Source: Planctomicrobium sp. (GTDB taxonomy: Bacteria; Planctomycetota; Planctomycetia; Planctomycetales; Planctomycetaceae). Taken from it: 37,967 nt of DNA. This document shows, piece after piece, positions 26,206 through 35,224 of the stretch. The notes under the pieces were generated by a model. It was not told the origin of the DNA. It saw only the letters and a list, made by a program, of their open reading frames with translations, and did no database searches. Positions within the stretch are counted from its first letter, which is position 1, and the number at the start of each line of letters is the position of its first letter. The position numbers and the translations under genes were made by a program. The stretch covers positions 1 through 37,967 of the forward strand of contig DAOUPA010000004.1 in the NCBI GenBank assembly GCA_030626405.1, given 5' to 3'.

Positions 26206-27384
26206 TCATCTGGACCCGATTGGTGAAGATGCTGGTGTCCCAGCTGCTGTTTCGTTGTTTTTTTGTCCGGCAGACTCTTGAACTGCTTGTTTCTTACCAA
26301 AGAAACCGAACCTGCGACATAACGTAAAGTTTACGAAGAGTCCTGCTGCAATTCCGACAAGACCTGCCAATGTGGGTGCGTTTTCAAATAATGAAAATGT
26401 GGACCACAAAAAAGTCGCCACCGACCAATTCAAGGCGGCTCCCGTTAAACTTGCCAGGCAAAAACGGACGTAATCTGAGACGAAATTCGCTGTCGTTCTG
26501 TCTTGAAAAGTGAATTCGCGATTCAGAAAGAAGTTCGATGACATCGCAATCCAAATCGCAATTGCCATCGCCAACGGCGGCGTGACTGACAATTGAATGA
26601 GAAGACTCAATGCAACCATATTGACGATCACGCCAGACGACCCAACCATTCCAAAACGAATGAATCTCGCAACCTCCGGCCACCGGTATGTATACAATTT
26701 TTTCAAATGGCGGAGATAATTCAACTGTTCTTTCAGAGAAAGCTTACTCTCACCAAATTGTCGGTCTGCGAAGTGAATCGGAACTTCGCGAACTTCACGG
26801 CAGTCACATTTGACGATCAATTCAAGACCGATTTTATATCCAATGACATCCAGTTTTGATGCTGCGGCATCAAAGTCACTTTTTCGTAGTGCGAAGAAAC
26901 CAGCCATCGGATCGTTTGCCGATGTCAGTGGTTTCGCCAATCCGGTTGCAATTACGGAATTCAACCAGCGAAAGATTCCCCACTCGTCATCAGTCGTTCC
27001 CCCCGCAACATAGCGACTGCCGATCACGAAATCACACTCCTCCGCTGACAGCGTTTCGATCATCGCCGGAATCGCTTCAGGTGGGTGCGATAGATCAGCG
27101 TCAATGCAAAGAACGGTCTCCGCCTCCGATGCTCGCATACCGGCGACCACAGCAGTTGACAACCCCCGTTCACTTTTTCGGACAATCAACTCAAGCGGGA
27201 ATTTCTCTGATAGTCCTTCACAAACAGCAACCGTCTCATCCTGACTATCATCATCGACAACGATCACACTCCATTTCAATTCCGTTGCGTTCAACGAAGC
27301 AGCGATACGCTCCATCAAATGAGGCAGATTTTCGGCCTCATGATAAGTCGGAACAATGATAGAAACAGAAGTAATCACGCTCAT
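26206..27384 (-). CDS. GT2 polyprenyl-phosphate sugar transferase with C-terminal GtrA membrane domain
   Basis: A 392-residue protein. Residues 1-~225 are a GT-A family 2 glycosyltransferase of the dolichol-phosphate-mannose synthase type: VSIIVPTYHEAENLPHLMERI, VIVVDDDSQDETVAVCEGL, VLCIDADLSHPPEAIPAMIE (metal-binding DAD) and DFVIGSRYVAGG. Residues ~235-370 form a GtrA-like domain with four membrane helices (FIRFGMVGSSGVIVNMVALSLLI is the entry), which flips or anchors the lipid-linked sugar. Together it makes polyprenyl-phosphate sugar in the membrane, the donor for GT-C transferases such as those at 29155 and 31005. The frame opens at a TTG (27426), but Met at 27384 fits the domain start. 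It is the promoter-proximal gene of the operon with the M28 peptidase, divergent from the sigma-54 regulator. Confidence 0.92.
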   Translation of the reverse strand: MSVITSVSIIVPTYHEAENLPHLMERIAASLNATELKWSVIVVDDDSQDETVAVCEGLSEKFPLELIVRKSERGLSTAVVAGMRASEAETVLCIDADLSHPPEAIPAMIETLSAEECDFVIGSRYVAGGTTDDEWGIFRWLNSVIATGLAKPLTSANDPMAGFFALRKSDFDAAASKLDVIGYKIGLELIVKCDCREVREVPIHFADRQFGESKLSLKEQLNYLRHLKKLYTYRWPEVARFIRFGMVGSSGVIVNMVALSLLIQLSVTPPLAMAIAIWIAMSSNFFLNREFTFQDRTTANFVSDYVRFCLASLTGAALNWSVATFLWSTFSLFENAPTLAGLVGIAAGLFVNFTLCRRFGFFGKKQAVQESAGQKNNETAAGTPASSPIGSR

Positions 27385-27750
27385 CCTATTTTTGGCCAAG
27401 TTTGGAGTCCGAGGTAAGTTACGCAAACATCATGCCATGGTAGATGTTGGTTACACCTCGTGAACAATTCGTCTGTACACTGTTGTAATCACTTGACAAG
27501 ATCGACTTCTCAAATGCTCATCGGCAAACCTTCCATTCAAAAAGGTGGAGAAACTGTTTGATTCCCCTAAGAAACGATTTGAACGTATTTCCAACTGTCT
27601 CGCCACCCCCATACCCTGTATACTACCCATACTGCGCATCCGGAACATTCGTTTATAGCGGTGTAAACGAAAAGTTTCGCATTTTCGGACCACGAATTGC
27701 GGCGCTAACTTTCGTGTTCAGTTGTGGGCACCAGATATTTGGAGTTGTCG
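27385..27750. other. Divergent promoter region between the GT2-GtrA gene and the sigma-54 regulator
   Basis: No gene is supported. TATACT at about 27617-27622 is a -10 candidate for the + strand with no good -35, and a TTGACA occurs near 27493 without a matching -10 at 16-18 bases. No TGGCAC-N5-TTGCA sigma-54 site was found. Confidence 0.4.
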
Positions 27751-29148
27751 ATGAGAAACGCTATTGCCTTTGTGAAAGACTTTGAAGTCTTTAGTGCTGT
27801 TCAAGATGAACTGAAAAAGCACGACATTGCCTTGAAGTCAGCTTTGACCGCCGAGGCTGCCGTTGCGGCACTAAGAGATAGCGGCAACCACCTGCTGTTC
27901 ATTGACTTGCGACTCTCATCGGTCAATCGGGAGATCGAAAAACTATTCGAGCAACTCGCAGAGGCCGTGATTCCCAGAGTCAATATTGTCTCAATTTCTG
28001 ACCGAAACCTTCCCGTTTCCTGTGCAGCAGAGGCAGAACTCGTCTCTTCTTGTTTTGTCCAGTTTCGCAGCAACGGAACGCTCGACCAGTTTCGGGGCGA
28101 ATCGCTACAAGATGTCCTTTCTGGTGCCTTCACAAAGCAAATTCCCGCCATTCACAGATTGGAGGGAGTTTGCGTTGAATTCGAGAGCCGAGAACCTGCA
28201 TTTTTCCAGGCAATTGGTGACCTGAAGCGGATTGCTCACCGAAACGTCACGATTCTGATTGTTGGCGAGACAGGGACAGGGAAGACGACTCTCGCCAAAA
28301 TTATCCACGAACGGTCACCACGCCGTGAGCGTCCATTTCAACAACTTGCATGCGGAGCACTTCCGGAAGATATCATTGAGAGCGAACTTTTCGGTCATAC
28401 ACGGGGTGCGTTCACTGGGGCCGATAGAAATAAAATTGGAAGATTTCAAGCTGCCGGACAGGGAACTCTACTTCTCGATGAAATCGACGTTCTCGATGTC
28501 AAACAACAAGCCAAGCTTCTCAAGGTGATTGAAACTGGGGAGTATGAGATGGTCGGGTCGACGGAACCGAGACGATCAGAAGCCCGATTGATCGTGGCGT
28601 CCAATGTGAATCTTGAAGAGATGGCTGAGTCTGCACATTTCCGATCTGACCTGTATTATCGCCTGAGCGTGCTTGAATTCCGACTGTTGCCCCTTCGAGA
28701 ACGGATGGACGACATCATTCCACTCGCGATGCAATTTGTCAGTGAGTGTTGCACAGAACACGAAATCGAAATCGAATCGGTCGACGATGACTTCTTGGAT
28801 GTTTTAGTACAGTACCGTTGGCCTGGAAACCTTCGTGAACTTAAGAATCATATTCGAAGGGCCGTCCTGTTTTGTGAAGAGGGGCGCCTGACCGTCAACG
28901 ATCTGTCACCGAAGTTGATTAAGTCTCAGTTTGAAAAAGTTCGTCCAGAGCCTCAACTGGAGCAAAAAACGACGCTCGCGGACCAGGTTGCTCATAACGA
29001 GCGCGAACTCCTCGTTCAGGCACTCTCTGCGAACAACAACAACCGAACACAAACGGCTAAGGCACTCGGAATCAGCCGTGTTGGACTTTATAAGAAGCTT
29101 AGAAAGCACGGTCTTGTCGAACAAAAACAAGTCGTCGATGTCACGTAA
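27751..29148 (+). CDS. Sigma-54-dependent transcriptional activator (AAA+ with degenerate receiver-like domain)
   Basis: A 465-residue regulator. The AAA+ domain (residues ~140-375) carries Walker A GETGTGKT (172-179), the sigma-54 contact loop GAFTGA (219-224), Walker B LLLDEID (240-246) and the arginine-finger region FRSDLYYRLSVLEFRLLPLRER, so it should remodel RNA polymerase bound to sigma-54. The C-terminus (NNNNRTQTAKALGISRVGLYKKLRKHG) is a Fis-type helix-turn-helix. Residues 1-~125 look like a receiver fold (FIDLRL has the phospho-Asp position) but lack the clear acidic pair at the N-terminus, so input may not be phosphorylation. ATG 27751 is chosen over the frame start at 27724 because GGAG lies 7 bases upstream. 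No histidine kinase gene is near. Targets could include the divergent GT2-GtrA operon; no -24/-12 promoter was found to support it. Confidence 0.93.
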   Translation: MRNAIAFVKDFEVFSAVQDELKKHDIALKSALTAEAAVAALRDSGNHLLFIDLRLSSVNREIEKLFEQLAEAVIPRVNIVSISDRNLPVSCAAEAELVSSCFVQFRSNGTLDQFRGESLQDVLSGAFTKQIPAIHRLEGVCVEFESREPAFFQAIGDLKRIAHRNVTILIVGETGTGKTTLAKIIHERSPRRERPFQQLACGALPEDIIESELFGHTRGAFTGADRNKIGRFQAAGQGTLLLDEIDVLDVKQQAKLLKVIETGEYEMVGSTEPRRSEARLIVASNVNLEEMAESAHFRSDLYYRLSVLEFRLLPLRERMDDIIPLAMQFVSECCTEHEIEIESVDDDFLDVLVQYRWPGNLRELKNHIRRAVLFCEEGRLTVNDLSPKLIKSQFEKVRPEPQLEQKTTLADQVAHNERELLVQALSANNNNRTQTAKALGISRVGLYKKLRKHGLVEQKQVVDVT

Positions 29149-29154
29149 CACAAG

Positions 29155-30771
29155 TCATCTCTTCGCACTGGTACGTACTTTGTGAACCATGTACCGTCCA
29201 GACCGAAAGATGACCGGTTCCGACCAAGGGTATTCTGTGAGCTTATAACGTGCGTAAGCAGGTGGCGGCGATAACGGTCCTTGCGGACCTATTTCTTCTG
29301 CTTTTGCAAGTGATAGTCCACAACTTACAAGATCAGTGACTACAAATCGTTGCGCCCCCTCTTCCATTGACTTAAGGAATAGTTCTTTGCGGTCTGGGAA
29401 ATAGAACTGGAGTTCGAACATATAGACGTACGGAGTTGGCGACTGGAGATCGAGGTTCCAGTACAAAGTGACTAAATCACTATTAAACATCAGGACATCT
29501 TTGCCTTGGACGTCTTGCTTGCGGAGGAACGATTCGATTTCTGCAAGGTCTTCCCAAATCGGATTTTGCAGGCGAGCAAGTTGATCCGTTTGAACTGGTG
29601 AGAGATCTCCCTGGAGGGATGGTTTCCACAACTGCATTTGTTCAGGTTTGAAGAAAGGAGACGTGAACGCAGCCAAGAGTGCGAAGGTGAAGATCACGCC
29701 TTTCATCCGTAAAAAACGGTATTCCGTCGCATGCGCTCCCAAAACGAGCAACGCCAGAATAACAAGTGGAACGTGAACGTAATCAAATAAATGTTGCAGC
29801 AAGTGAGCCTGAAGGAACCAGAAGAGATAGATGCTGGAAAGGCCAGCACGAAGAAACGATGATTCATTTCGCTCTGAAGATTTCGAAACAAATATCACGA
29901 CAGACCACAGAGAAATGGGAAGAGAAATCAGGTGCAATAACGGCCAGGGAGCGAGCCGGAAACTCATCTCCACGTATCTCTGCTGAGTCCAGTTGTCAGT
30001 TCGAGCCGCCAGATAACCAGGATTCCATTCACTCAACGAGGCCAGGAATGCCTCAAACGCCCCAACCTGAATCAGCCAGCAAAGGCCAACGGCCCCTGCA
30101 ATCACTCCGCCAGCAACCAAACCGCTGGCGTCAATCAACTTTCGGCGAATCCCTGAGAGCATGAACAGACTCAGCATCCATACGACAACACACACGATCA
30201 CAAGGTGCGGTTTCAACCAAATTCCAGCTCCCCAGACCAACCCTTCAGCAAGTGAACGAGTGAACGTCGTCAAACTGCCGGAGCTTTGAATGCGCCGAAC
30301 TTGATTCGTACGCAACAGACCGCCCAGCAAAGCAGGCAGCAACAGCCATGTATCTCGTTGGCAATGACACCACTCCGTTTGCGACAAATAAAACAGTAAG
30401 CCGAAGACAACAAACCATGCCCCCGACGAAAAGTCACGAGATATAAGAGAAACCAATCGAAATCCGACGATTAAGATGAGCGAAAAGATGAAGAAGTCAA
30501 CAATTCGCAAAGCTTCGCCGCTGGGACCGAAGAGCTGCCGCGTAGAACTGTGAATGACCAGAACCCCTGGGAAGTTCGCTTCCACAATATCGCGGTACGG
30601 CAAGATCCCATCTTCGAGCCACCGCGACTCCAGATCATAGAGCACGGCATCGTTCGTCACAGGCAGCCGCAGAAACAACGGTCCACAGGCACTCAAGAGA
30701 AACAGGCAAAGAAATCCTGGGAGAATCAAATCCTGAACAGGGCTTCGAGGGGCATCGATGTCTTGAGTCAT
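29155..30771 (-). CDS. Polytopic membrane protein, GT-C/family 39-like glycosyltransferase
   Basis: A 538-residue protein with roughly 10-12 membrane helices. After the first helix the periplasmic loop reads NDAVLYDLESRWLEDGILPYRDIVEANFPG: the D-E pair in an aromatic-rich first loop is the pattern of GT-C enzymes (PMT/ArnT/GT39), where acidic residues act in catalysis. A soluble C-terminal tail (~410-538, LFNSDLVTLYWNLDLQSPTPYVY, ELFLKSMEEGAQRFVVTDLV) follows the helices, as in many planctomycete homologues. It would transfer a sugar from a polyprenyl-phosphate donor outside the membrane; acceptor unknown. The start is Met 30771 rather than 30804, which has only an N-terminal extension without features. 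It is convergent with the sigma-54 regulator with six bases between stops and divergent from the next membrane protein. Confidence 0.75.
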   Translation of the reverse strand: MTQDIDAPRSPVQDLILPGFLCLFLLSACGPLFLRLPVTNDAVLYDLESRWLEDGILPYRDIVEANFPGVLVIHSSTRQLFGPSGEALRIVDFFIFSLILIVGFRLVSLISRDFSSGAWFVVFGLLFYLSQTEWCHCQRDTWLLLPALLGGLLRTNQVRRIQSSGSLTTFTRSLAEGLVWGAGIWLKPHLVIVCVVVWMLSLFMLSGIRRKLIDASGLVAGGVIAGAVGLCWLIQVGAFEAFLASLSEWNPGYLAARTDNWTQQRYVEMSFRLAPWPLLHLISLPISLWSVVIFVSKSSERNESSFLRAGLSSIYLFWFLQAHLLQHLFDYVHVPLVILALLVLGAHATEYRFLRMKGVIFTFALLAAFTSPFFKPEQMQLWKPSLQGDLSPVQTDQLARLQNPIWEDLAEIESFLRKQDVQGKDVLMFNSDLVTLYWNLDLQSPTPYVYMFELQFYFPDRKELFLKSMEEGAQRFVVTDLVSCGLSLAKAEEIGPQGPLSPPPAYARYKLTEYPWSEPVIFRSGRYMVHKVRTSAKR

Positions 30772-31004
30772 TTTTCGTAAATTCGTAAATACGTGAAGAA
30801 TCACTGACTTTGCTGTGATTGGAACAATTCATGCGAATGACATTCCAACCAGACTCAGTCGACTGCTCTCTAATCACACCCAGCATCTAAATTGCTTTAT
30901 AATCAAAACTTGTCTTGTGATCTTCAATCACATCGATTTCACATTTTTTCCACATACAATCGTAGGGTTTCAGGACCGCTTCAAGTATCTATTCGGAAGT
31001 TTCC
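30772..31004. promoter_or_regulatory. Divergent promoter region with TATAAT box and TGTGAT/ATCACA dyad
   Basis: The two membrane-protein genes start at either end of this gap. A consensus TATAAT lies at 30898-30903, reading rightward, without a clear -35. A 6-5-6 dyad, TGTGAT (30916-30921) and ATCACA (30927-30932), follows just downstream where a repressor would block. Related half-sites are TGTGATT at 30814-30820 and AATCACA at 30872-30878. The spacing differs from an E. coli Crp site (N7 rather than N6 between TGTGA and TCACA). GGAAG 5 bases before ATG 31005 is the likely ribosome site. Confidence 0.4.
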
Positions 31005-32687
31005 ATGTCAGAAAATCTGTCAGATTCGGCGCAAACTGAAACGGCTGCGCTAACGGATGGAAACACCGATGCGGATCGTCAAGAAATGGCCGCACTCGTT
31101 CGCGAAAAAATTGCGGTCAGTTGGTGGGTGCTTGGTGGAGTACTGCTGACATCGCTCTTTTTCCTCTATTGCAGTTACCTGCCGGTCTATCATACCGATA
31201 TTTGGGGACACGTCAGTTACGGCACGTGGATTCTGGAACATGGCTCACTCCCGACGGAAGATCCATTCGTCCCTCTCGCCGGAGGTGTCGAACTCGTCGA
31301 CAACGCCTGGCTGTCGCAAGTCATGTTCGGCTGGTTCACACAACAGTCCGGACCTCAAGGTCTCAGTGATGGCTATGCTGTTATCTGTCTGGCAATGTTT
31401 CTGGCGCTGATCGCCGCGTTTGCGATCCGCGCTCAAAACTGGGGAATTGGTTTTCTGTCAGCGGCGGGTGTTTGGGGAATGATCATCTTCCGTCTGGCGA
31501 TTGTCCGGCCAGAGTTGTTGGGCGGATTCTGTTTTGCATTGCTACTTGCACAGGTTGCCTGTGTTGATCGATTGAGAGCAAAAGGCAAAGACGGAGCACC
31601 GGCACTACCTTTGTGGGCCTGGCTTTCAATTCCGCTCACGTTCACAATCTGGACGAATTTACATGGTTCCTACATTATTGGTTTCGCCGTTCTCGGGTGT
31701 GCGGTCCTTGGATCTGCAATGGAAGCAGTCGTCCGCCATCGTTCAATTGCCGGGGCCTGGAGTGACCGCAATCTACGGGCGGACCTTGTTGTTCTTGAGC
31801 TAAGTCTTCTGGCGGCGTGCCTGAATCCGTACGGCATCGACCTCTTGCTGCAAACAGTCCTCTTCCCGTCGCATCCAAATCTTAAATCGGTGATGGAATG
31901 GTTTCCACTGGAAATCGTGTCGCTCGAAGGAATCCCGATGGCGATCTCGTGGGTCGTTGCTGCGTTCGCGATTCGACACAGCAAGGTGAAGTTTTCCGTT
32001 CGCGACGTTTTACTAATGCTGGTGATGAATCTCGCTGTCTGCCTGCGAGTGAGAATGATCGCCTGGTACGCCCCGGTCTATTTCTTCGTCCTCGCTCCGC
32101 ACTTTGCGGATTCCATCAGACAGATTGGAGAACTGAAATTCTTCCGGCGGTGCGATTCTTTCTCCGCGTTCCTGTCGCGACCCTCATTTCATGCGGCTTT
32201 GATCAGTGCATTCATTTGCTATCTCGCATTTGCATTCTCACCAGTGAGCCGGCACGTCATGGGAGGGGCAGTTCGCACCGAAGAAAAAATCCTCAGCCAT
32301 CAAACTCCTATCGACCTCAGTCAATACTTCGAAGAACATCCACCTGAAGGGTTGATCTACGCACCGCAATGGTGGGGAGATTGGCTCATTTGGAAATCAA
32401 AAAACCAGATCGAGGTCTTCGTTTCCACTAATACGATTCACCTCGTCCCTGAAAGTGTGTGGCAGCATTACCTGACGATCAGTCGAGGACGTCCCGGAGC
32501 AGAACGACTGCTGCACAGATACCGCATTAACACCATGGTTGTCAGTAAAGATTTACAACCTGGACTGGAAAAGATGATGCAATCCCGATCCGGCTGGAAG
32601 AGCGTCTACGCCGACGACATTAGCGTCGTCTTCCAACGCAGTTCGGAGACCGAATCGAAACAAGGAGCAAGCAAAACCGCACACTGA
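31005..32687 (+). CDS. Polytopic membrane protein, probable GT-C-type transferase
   Basis: A 560-residue protein: an acidic cytosolic tail (~1-38), then about 10 membrane helices starting WWVLGGVLLTSLFFLYCSYL. The first outside loop reads YHTDIWGHVSYGTWILEHGSLPTEDPF, the D-x-W-x-H-x-x-Y-G pattern seen in large planctomycete GT-C-like and oligosaccharyltransferase-like proteins, with acidic residues in the catalytic position. A second outside loop holds LNPYGIDLLLQTVLFPSHPNLKSVMEWFPLE. A soluble C-terminal domain follows (~430-540, LIYAPQWWGDWLIWKSKNQIEVFVST, YRINTMVVSKDL). Substrate is unknown. No co-directional partner is very close: the next operon begins 255 bases on after an inverted repeat. 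Confidence 0.75.
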   Translation: MSENLSDSAQTETAALTDGNTDADRQEMAALVREKIAVSWWVLGGVLLTSLFFLYCSYLPVYHTDIWGHVSYGTWILEHGSLPTEDPFVPLAGGVELVDNAWLSQVMFGWFTQQSGPQGLSDGYAVICLAMFLALIAAFAIRAQNWGIGFLSAAGVWGMIIFRLAIVRPELLGGFCFALLLAQVACVDRLRAKGKDGAPALPLWAWLSIPLTFTIWTNLHGSYIIGFAVLGCAVLGSAMEAVVRHRSIAGAWSDRNLRADLVVLELSLLAACLNPYGIDLLLQTVLFPSHPNLKSVMEWFPLEIVSLEGIPMAISWVVAAFAIRHSKVKFSVRDVLLMLVMNLAVCLRVRMIAWYAPVYFFVLAPHFADSIRQIGELKFFRRCDSFSAFLSRPSFHAALISAFICYLAFAFSPVSRHVMGGAVRTEEKILSHQTPIDLSQYFEEHPPEGLIYAPQWWGDWLIWKSKNQIEVFVSTNTIHLVPESVWQHYLTISRGRPGAERLLHRYRINTMVVSKDLQPGLEKMMQSRSGWKSVYADDISVVFQRSSETESKQGASKTAH

Positions 32688-32810
32688 TTTCGAATTCTCA
32701 GACAAGTAGTAGACCATCTATCCCTGAACGTCACTTTGATTAAAGTTCTGAAGAGCGACAACGGAGCGGAATCGCAGAGAGCAGCCTGACATTTAAAGCT
32801 CGACAGAGCA

Positions 32811-32874
32811 GTAGGGTCCGCTCTGCGGATCGTTGGATGGACAGTTTACTTTCGGTCCGCACAGCGGACCCTAC
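32811..32874. repeat. Large inverted repeat of the GTAGGGTCCGC type
   Basis: The 21-bp arms at 32811-32831 and 32854-32874 match at 19 of 21 positions (GTAGGGTCCGCT is common to both when read inwards) around a 22-base loop. This type of element recurs between planctomycete genes. It lies within the 255-base gap (32688-32942) between the membrane protein and the operon starting at 32943; it could end the upstream transcript though it has no T-run. Confidence 0.8.
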
Positions 32875-32942
32875 GATGCTAAACGCGTGATGAAGACTGA
32901 TTCAGATTCCCTTGCTCCTCAATCCCTAGCCCCTCGACCAGC

Positions 32943-34199
32943 ATGAAGAACTTCAAAAGTATAGTGTTCTATCTGTTGCAGATTGTTTTTCTTGGAACAA
33001 TCTTCGTCTATGGGAGCCTGCGCTATCAACAGCGTTTTGCGGTCACGAATTTTCCGGAGCCACTCAATGAACCGGTCCGCATGTCACCACGGTACGATCG
33101 CCCAGATTTGCTCTCTGATGCGCAACTCGTCGCGACTTTGGAGACCCTGAAGCCGCGACTGCGAGGCAAGAACCCCAAGATTAATTTTGTTGACCACGCT
33201 CTACGTTTCTGGGGAGTTGAATCAACGTTCAACGACGAAGAGTGTCTCGCTGGCGTTGAGATGCGAGATTTACTACTCGACCATCGTACGTTTCAGGAAG
33301 CGTGGGGACCGGAAGAGAAACCGTTCCTCATTCCAGATCTTCGTGGGAACGCAAAGTTACTTGCAATGCGAACAAAAGACGGTGCCGCCTCCGCCAGTCA
33401 TACCGACCACAGCCTCGCAAGTTTGGCTGAAGTCGGAACTCCTCTTGATTTTCCAGTGATATCCCCTGATGGAGAAATCGAACTGCGTGCCGCTCTCGAA
33501 TTCACTCTCGGCGAATTCAGTCTGAATCAGGATGAGTACGAATGGTCGACCATCGTCTTCCTGCATTACCTTCCGCATGTGAAGCAATGGCAATCGAGCG
33601 AAGGACAAACCATCACCTGGGATCGAATCGCAGATCGATTGATGAGACAGCGTCTCGTCCAGGGAGTCTGTTTCGGCAACCACCGACTCTTCGCTCTCGT
33701 TTCCTTGCTCAACACTGACGAAGACCACGACATCCTCTCTGACGAAAAACGACAAGAGGTCATCGTTTATCTCAAAGATGTCACCGCAAGATTAGTGAAA
33801 ACTCAGAGCGAAGAAGGTTTCTGGGATTCGAAGTGGCCCGGCGATGAACGAGACGGACCGCCGCAAGAGGACAAAGGGAGTCCGCTTGGAGTTGACGCCG
33901 ACCGCATTCTGGCAACCGGTCACGCCCTGGAATGGTGGGCATTCGCACCGGAAGAAATTCTTCCTCCCGACGAAACTCTTCACAAAGCGATTCAGTGGAC
34001 CTACACAGAGATTCAAGAACTCTCCGATTCAAAGGTTCAACGCTACTACACGTTTTTGACACATGCCGGGAGAGCTTTAAGTTTATGGCGAGGAAAAATG
34101 CCTCACGAAGTTTGGCGTGAACGAACCGCAGAACTCGCTCGTCTGCAGCTCACTTCAAGCAGCGAAACGGCCTCATCTGCGCAAGGAGAAGTCCAATGA
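32943..34199 (+). CDS. Membrane-anchored alpha-helical protein of unknown function
   Basis: A 418-residue protein not recognised as a named family. Residues ~7-25 (IVFYLLQIVFLGTIFVYGSL) are a single membrane anchor, so the rest should lie outside the cytoplasm. The body is mostly helical; the later part (LVKTQSEEGFWDSKWPGD, then DADRILATGHALEWWAFAPEEILPP) resembles alpha/alpha-barrel folds of the prenyltransferase/squalene-cyclase type, whose repeats read Q-x-x-x-G-x-W and where G-H-x-L-E-W-W is typical. A catalytic role cannot be assigned. It begins the operon: its stop overlaps the GT2 start by four bases (ATGA). Its placement with a GT2, methyltransferase and YfhO-like protein suggests work on surface glycans. 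Confidence 0.7.
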   Translation: MKNFKSIVFYLLQIVFLGTIFVYGSLRYQQRFAVTNFPEPLNEPVRMSPRYDRPDLLSDAQLVATLETLKPRLRGKNPKINFVDHALRFWGVESTFNDEECLAGVEMRDLLLDHRTFQEAWGPEEKPFLIPDLRGNAKLLAMRTKDGAASASHTDHSLASLAEVGTPLDFPVISPDGEIELRAALEFTLGEFSLNQDEYEWSTIVFLHYLPHVKQWQSSEGQTITWDRIADRLMRQRLVQGVCFGNHRLFALVSLLNTDEDHDILSDEKRQEVIVYLKDVTARLVKTQSEEGFWDSKWPGDERDGPPQEDKGSPLGVDADRILATGHALEWWAFAPEEILPPDETLHKAIQWTYTEIQELSDSKVQRYYTFLTHAGRALSLWRGKMPHEVWRERTAELARLQLTSSSETASSAQGEVQ

Positions 34200-35224
34200 T
34201 GTATTCCCTGATCATCCCGATTTTTAATGAGCAGGAGACGATTCCTCAGCTCTACGAACGAGTCACTGCGGCCGCGGAAACGTGGGGCGATGAATTCGAA
34301 ATCATTTGCGTTGACGATGGTTCCACGGATCTCACTTCGGAACTCCTGGATGAAATCCACGAACGGGATCCACGTTGGAAGAAGATTTCATTTTCTCGCA
34401 ATTTCGGTCATCAGGCAGCCGTCTCAGCAGGGATGTTCTACGCACATGGCGATGTCGTCGGTATCATCGATGGTGATCTACAAGATCCACCTGAACTGTT
34501 GCAGGAAATGTTTCGAAAATGGAAAGATGGCTACGAAGTCGTCTATGCCGTGCGTGCTTCCCGAAAAGAAAATCTACTGAAACGACTTGCCTACAAAACG
34601 TTCTACCGCCTGCTTCAAACATGTGCCTCGATTGAAATCCCTCTTGACGCTGGTGACTTTTGCGTGATAGATCGTAAGGTCGTGAATGTCATGAATTCGC
34701 TTCCAGAACGGACTCGGTTCCTTCGCGGGCTGCGTACCTGGAGTGGATTTCGGCAAACAGGGATCGAGTATGACCGCGACGCCAGAGACAATGGCGAATC
34801 AAAGTACACACTCTCGAAGCTGTTTCGACTGGCATTCGATGGCATCCTCGGGTTCAGCGCATTACCGCTACGAATCGCCAGTTTCATGGGTGTGATCTTT
34901 TGCCTTTTTTCTGTTTTAATGGTTGCAATTCTAGTCGTTTGGAGGCTCTCGGATGTGACCATCTTTGGCATGCACCCCGCTCAAACAATGGGCTGGACGA
35001 GCCTTGTTTCACTCGCGATGTTCCTCTCCGGAATGCAGATGCTGATGCTGGGAATCGTCGGAGAATACATCGCCAGGATTTTCGATGAGGTCAAAGGGCG
35101 TCCCGGCTGGATTGTTGCCGAAACAACAGGCATTGCCAAGAAGGACGAGTTCGAAACCCCTTCCCCCAAGGGTATGAAACGCTTTGTCACACCAGAGGAT
35201 GATGAACGTGCAAGGCGATTATAG
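34196..35224 (+). CDS. GT2 polyprenyl-phosphate sugar transferase with two C-terminal membrane helices (DPMS/ArnC type)
   Basis: A 342-residue enzyme. The GT-A domain has SLIIPIFNEQETIPQLYERV, IICVDDGSTDLTSELLDEI, ISFSRNFGHQAAVSAGM, VGIIDGDLQDPPELLQEM (DGD metal site) and the acceptor region GESKYTLSKLFRLAFDGI, typical of undecaprenyl-phosphate 4-deoxy-4-formamido-arabinose/glucose transferases (ArnC, GtrB, YkoT). Two C-terminal helices (LRIASFMGVIFCLFSVLMVAILVVW and MGWTSLVSLAMFLSGMQMLMLGIVGEYIARI) anchor it, with the GEYIARIFDEVKGRP motif at the end. It would make a lipid-linked sugar donor for the GT-C-like proteins nearby. It overlaps the previous gene by four bases; ATG 34199 is the alternative start one codon later. 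Confidence 0.93.
   Translation: MMYSLIIPIFNEQETIPQLYERVTAAAETWGDEFEIICVDDGSTDLTSELLDEIHERDPRWKKISFSRNFGHQAAVSAGMFYAHGDVVGIIDGDLQDPPELLQEMFRKWKDGYEVVYAVRASRKENLLKRLAYKTFYRLLQTCASIEIPLDAGDFCVIDRKVVNVMNSLPERTRFLRGLRTWSGFRQTGIEYDRDARDNGESKYTLSKLFRLAFDGILGFSALPLRIASFMGVIFCLFSVLMVAILVVWRLSDVTIFGMHPAQTMGWTSLVSLAMFLSGMQMLMLGIVGEYIARIFDEVKGRPGWIVAETTGIAKKDEFETPSPKGMKRFVTPEDDERARRL

Noticed and set aside
27490-27520. TTGACA as a -35 box
   Set aside because: No acceptable -10 box at 16-18 bases downstream.
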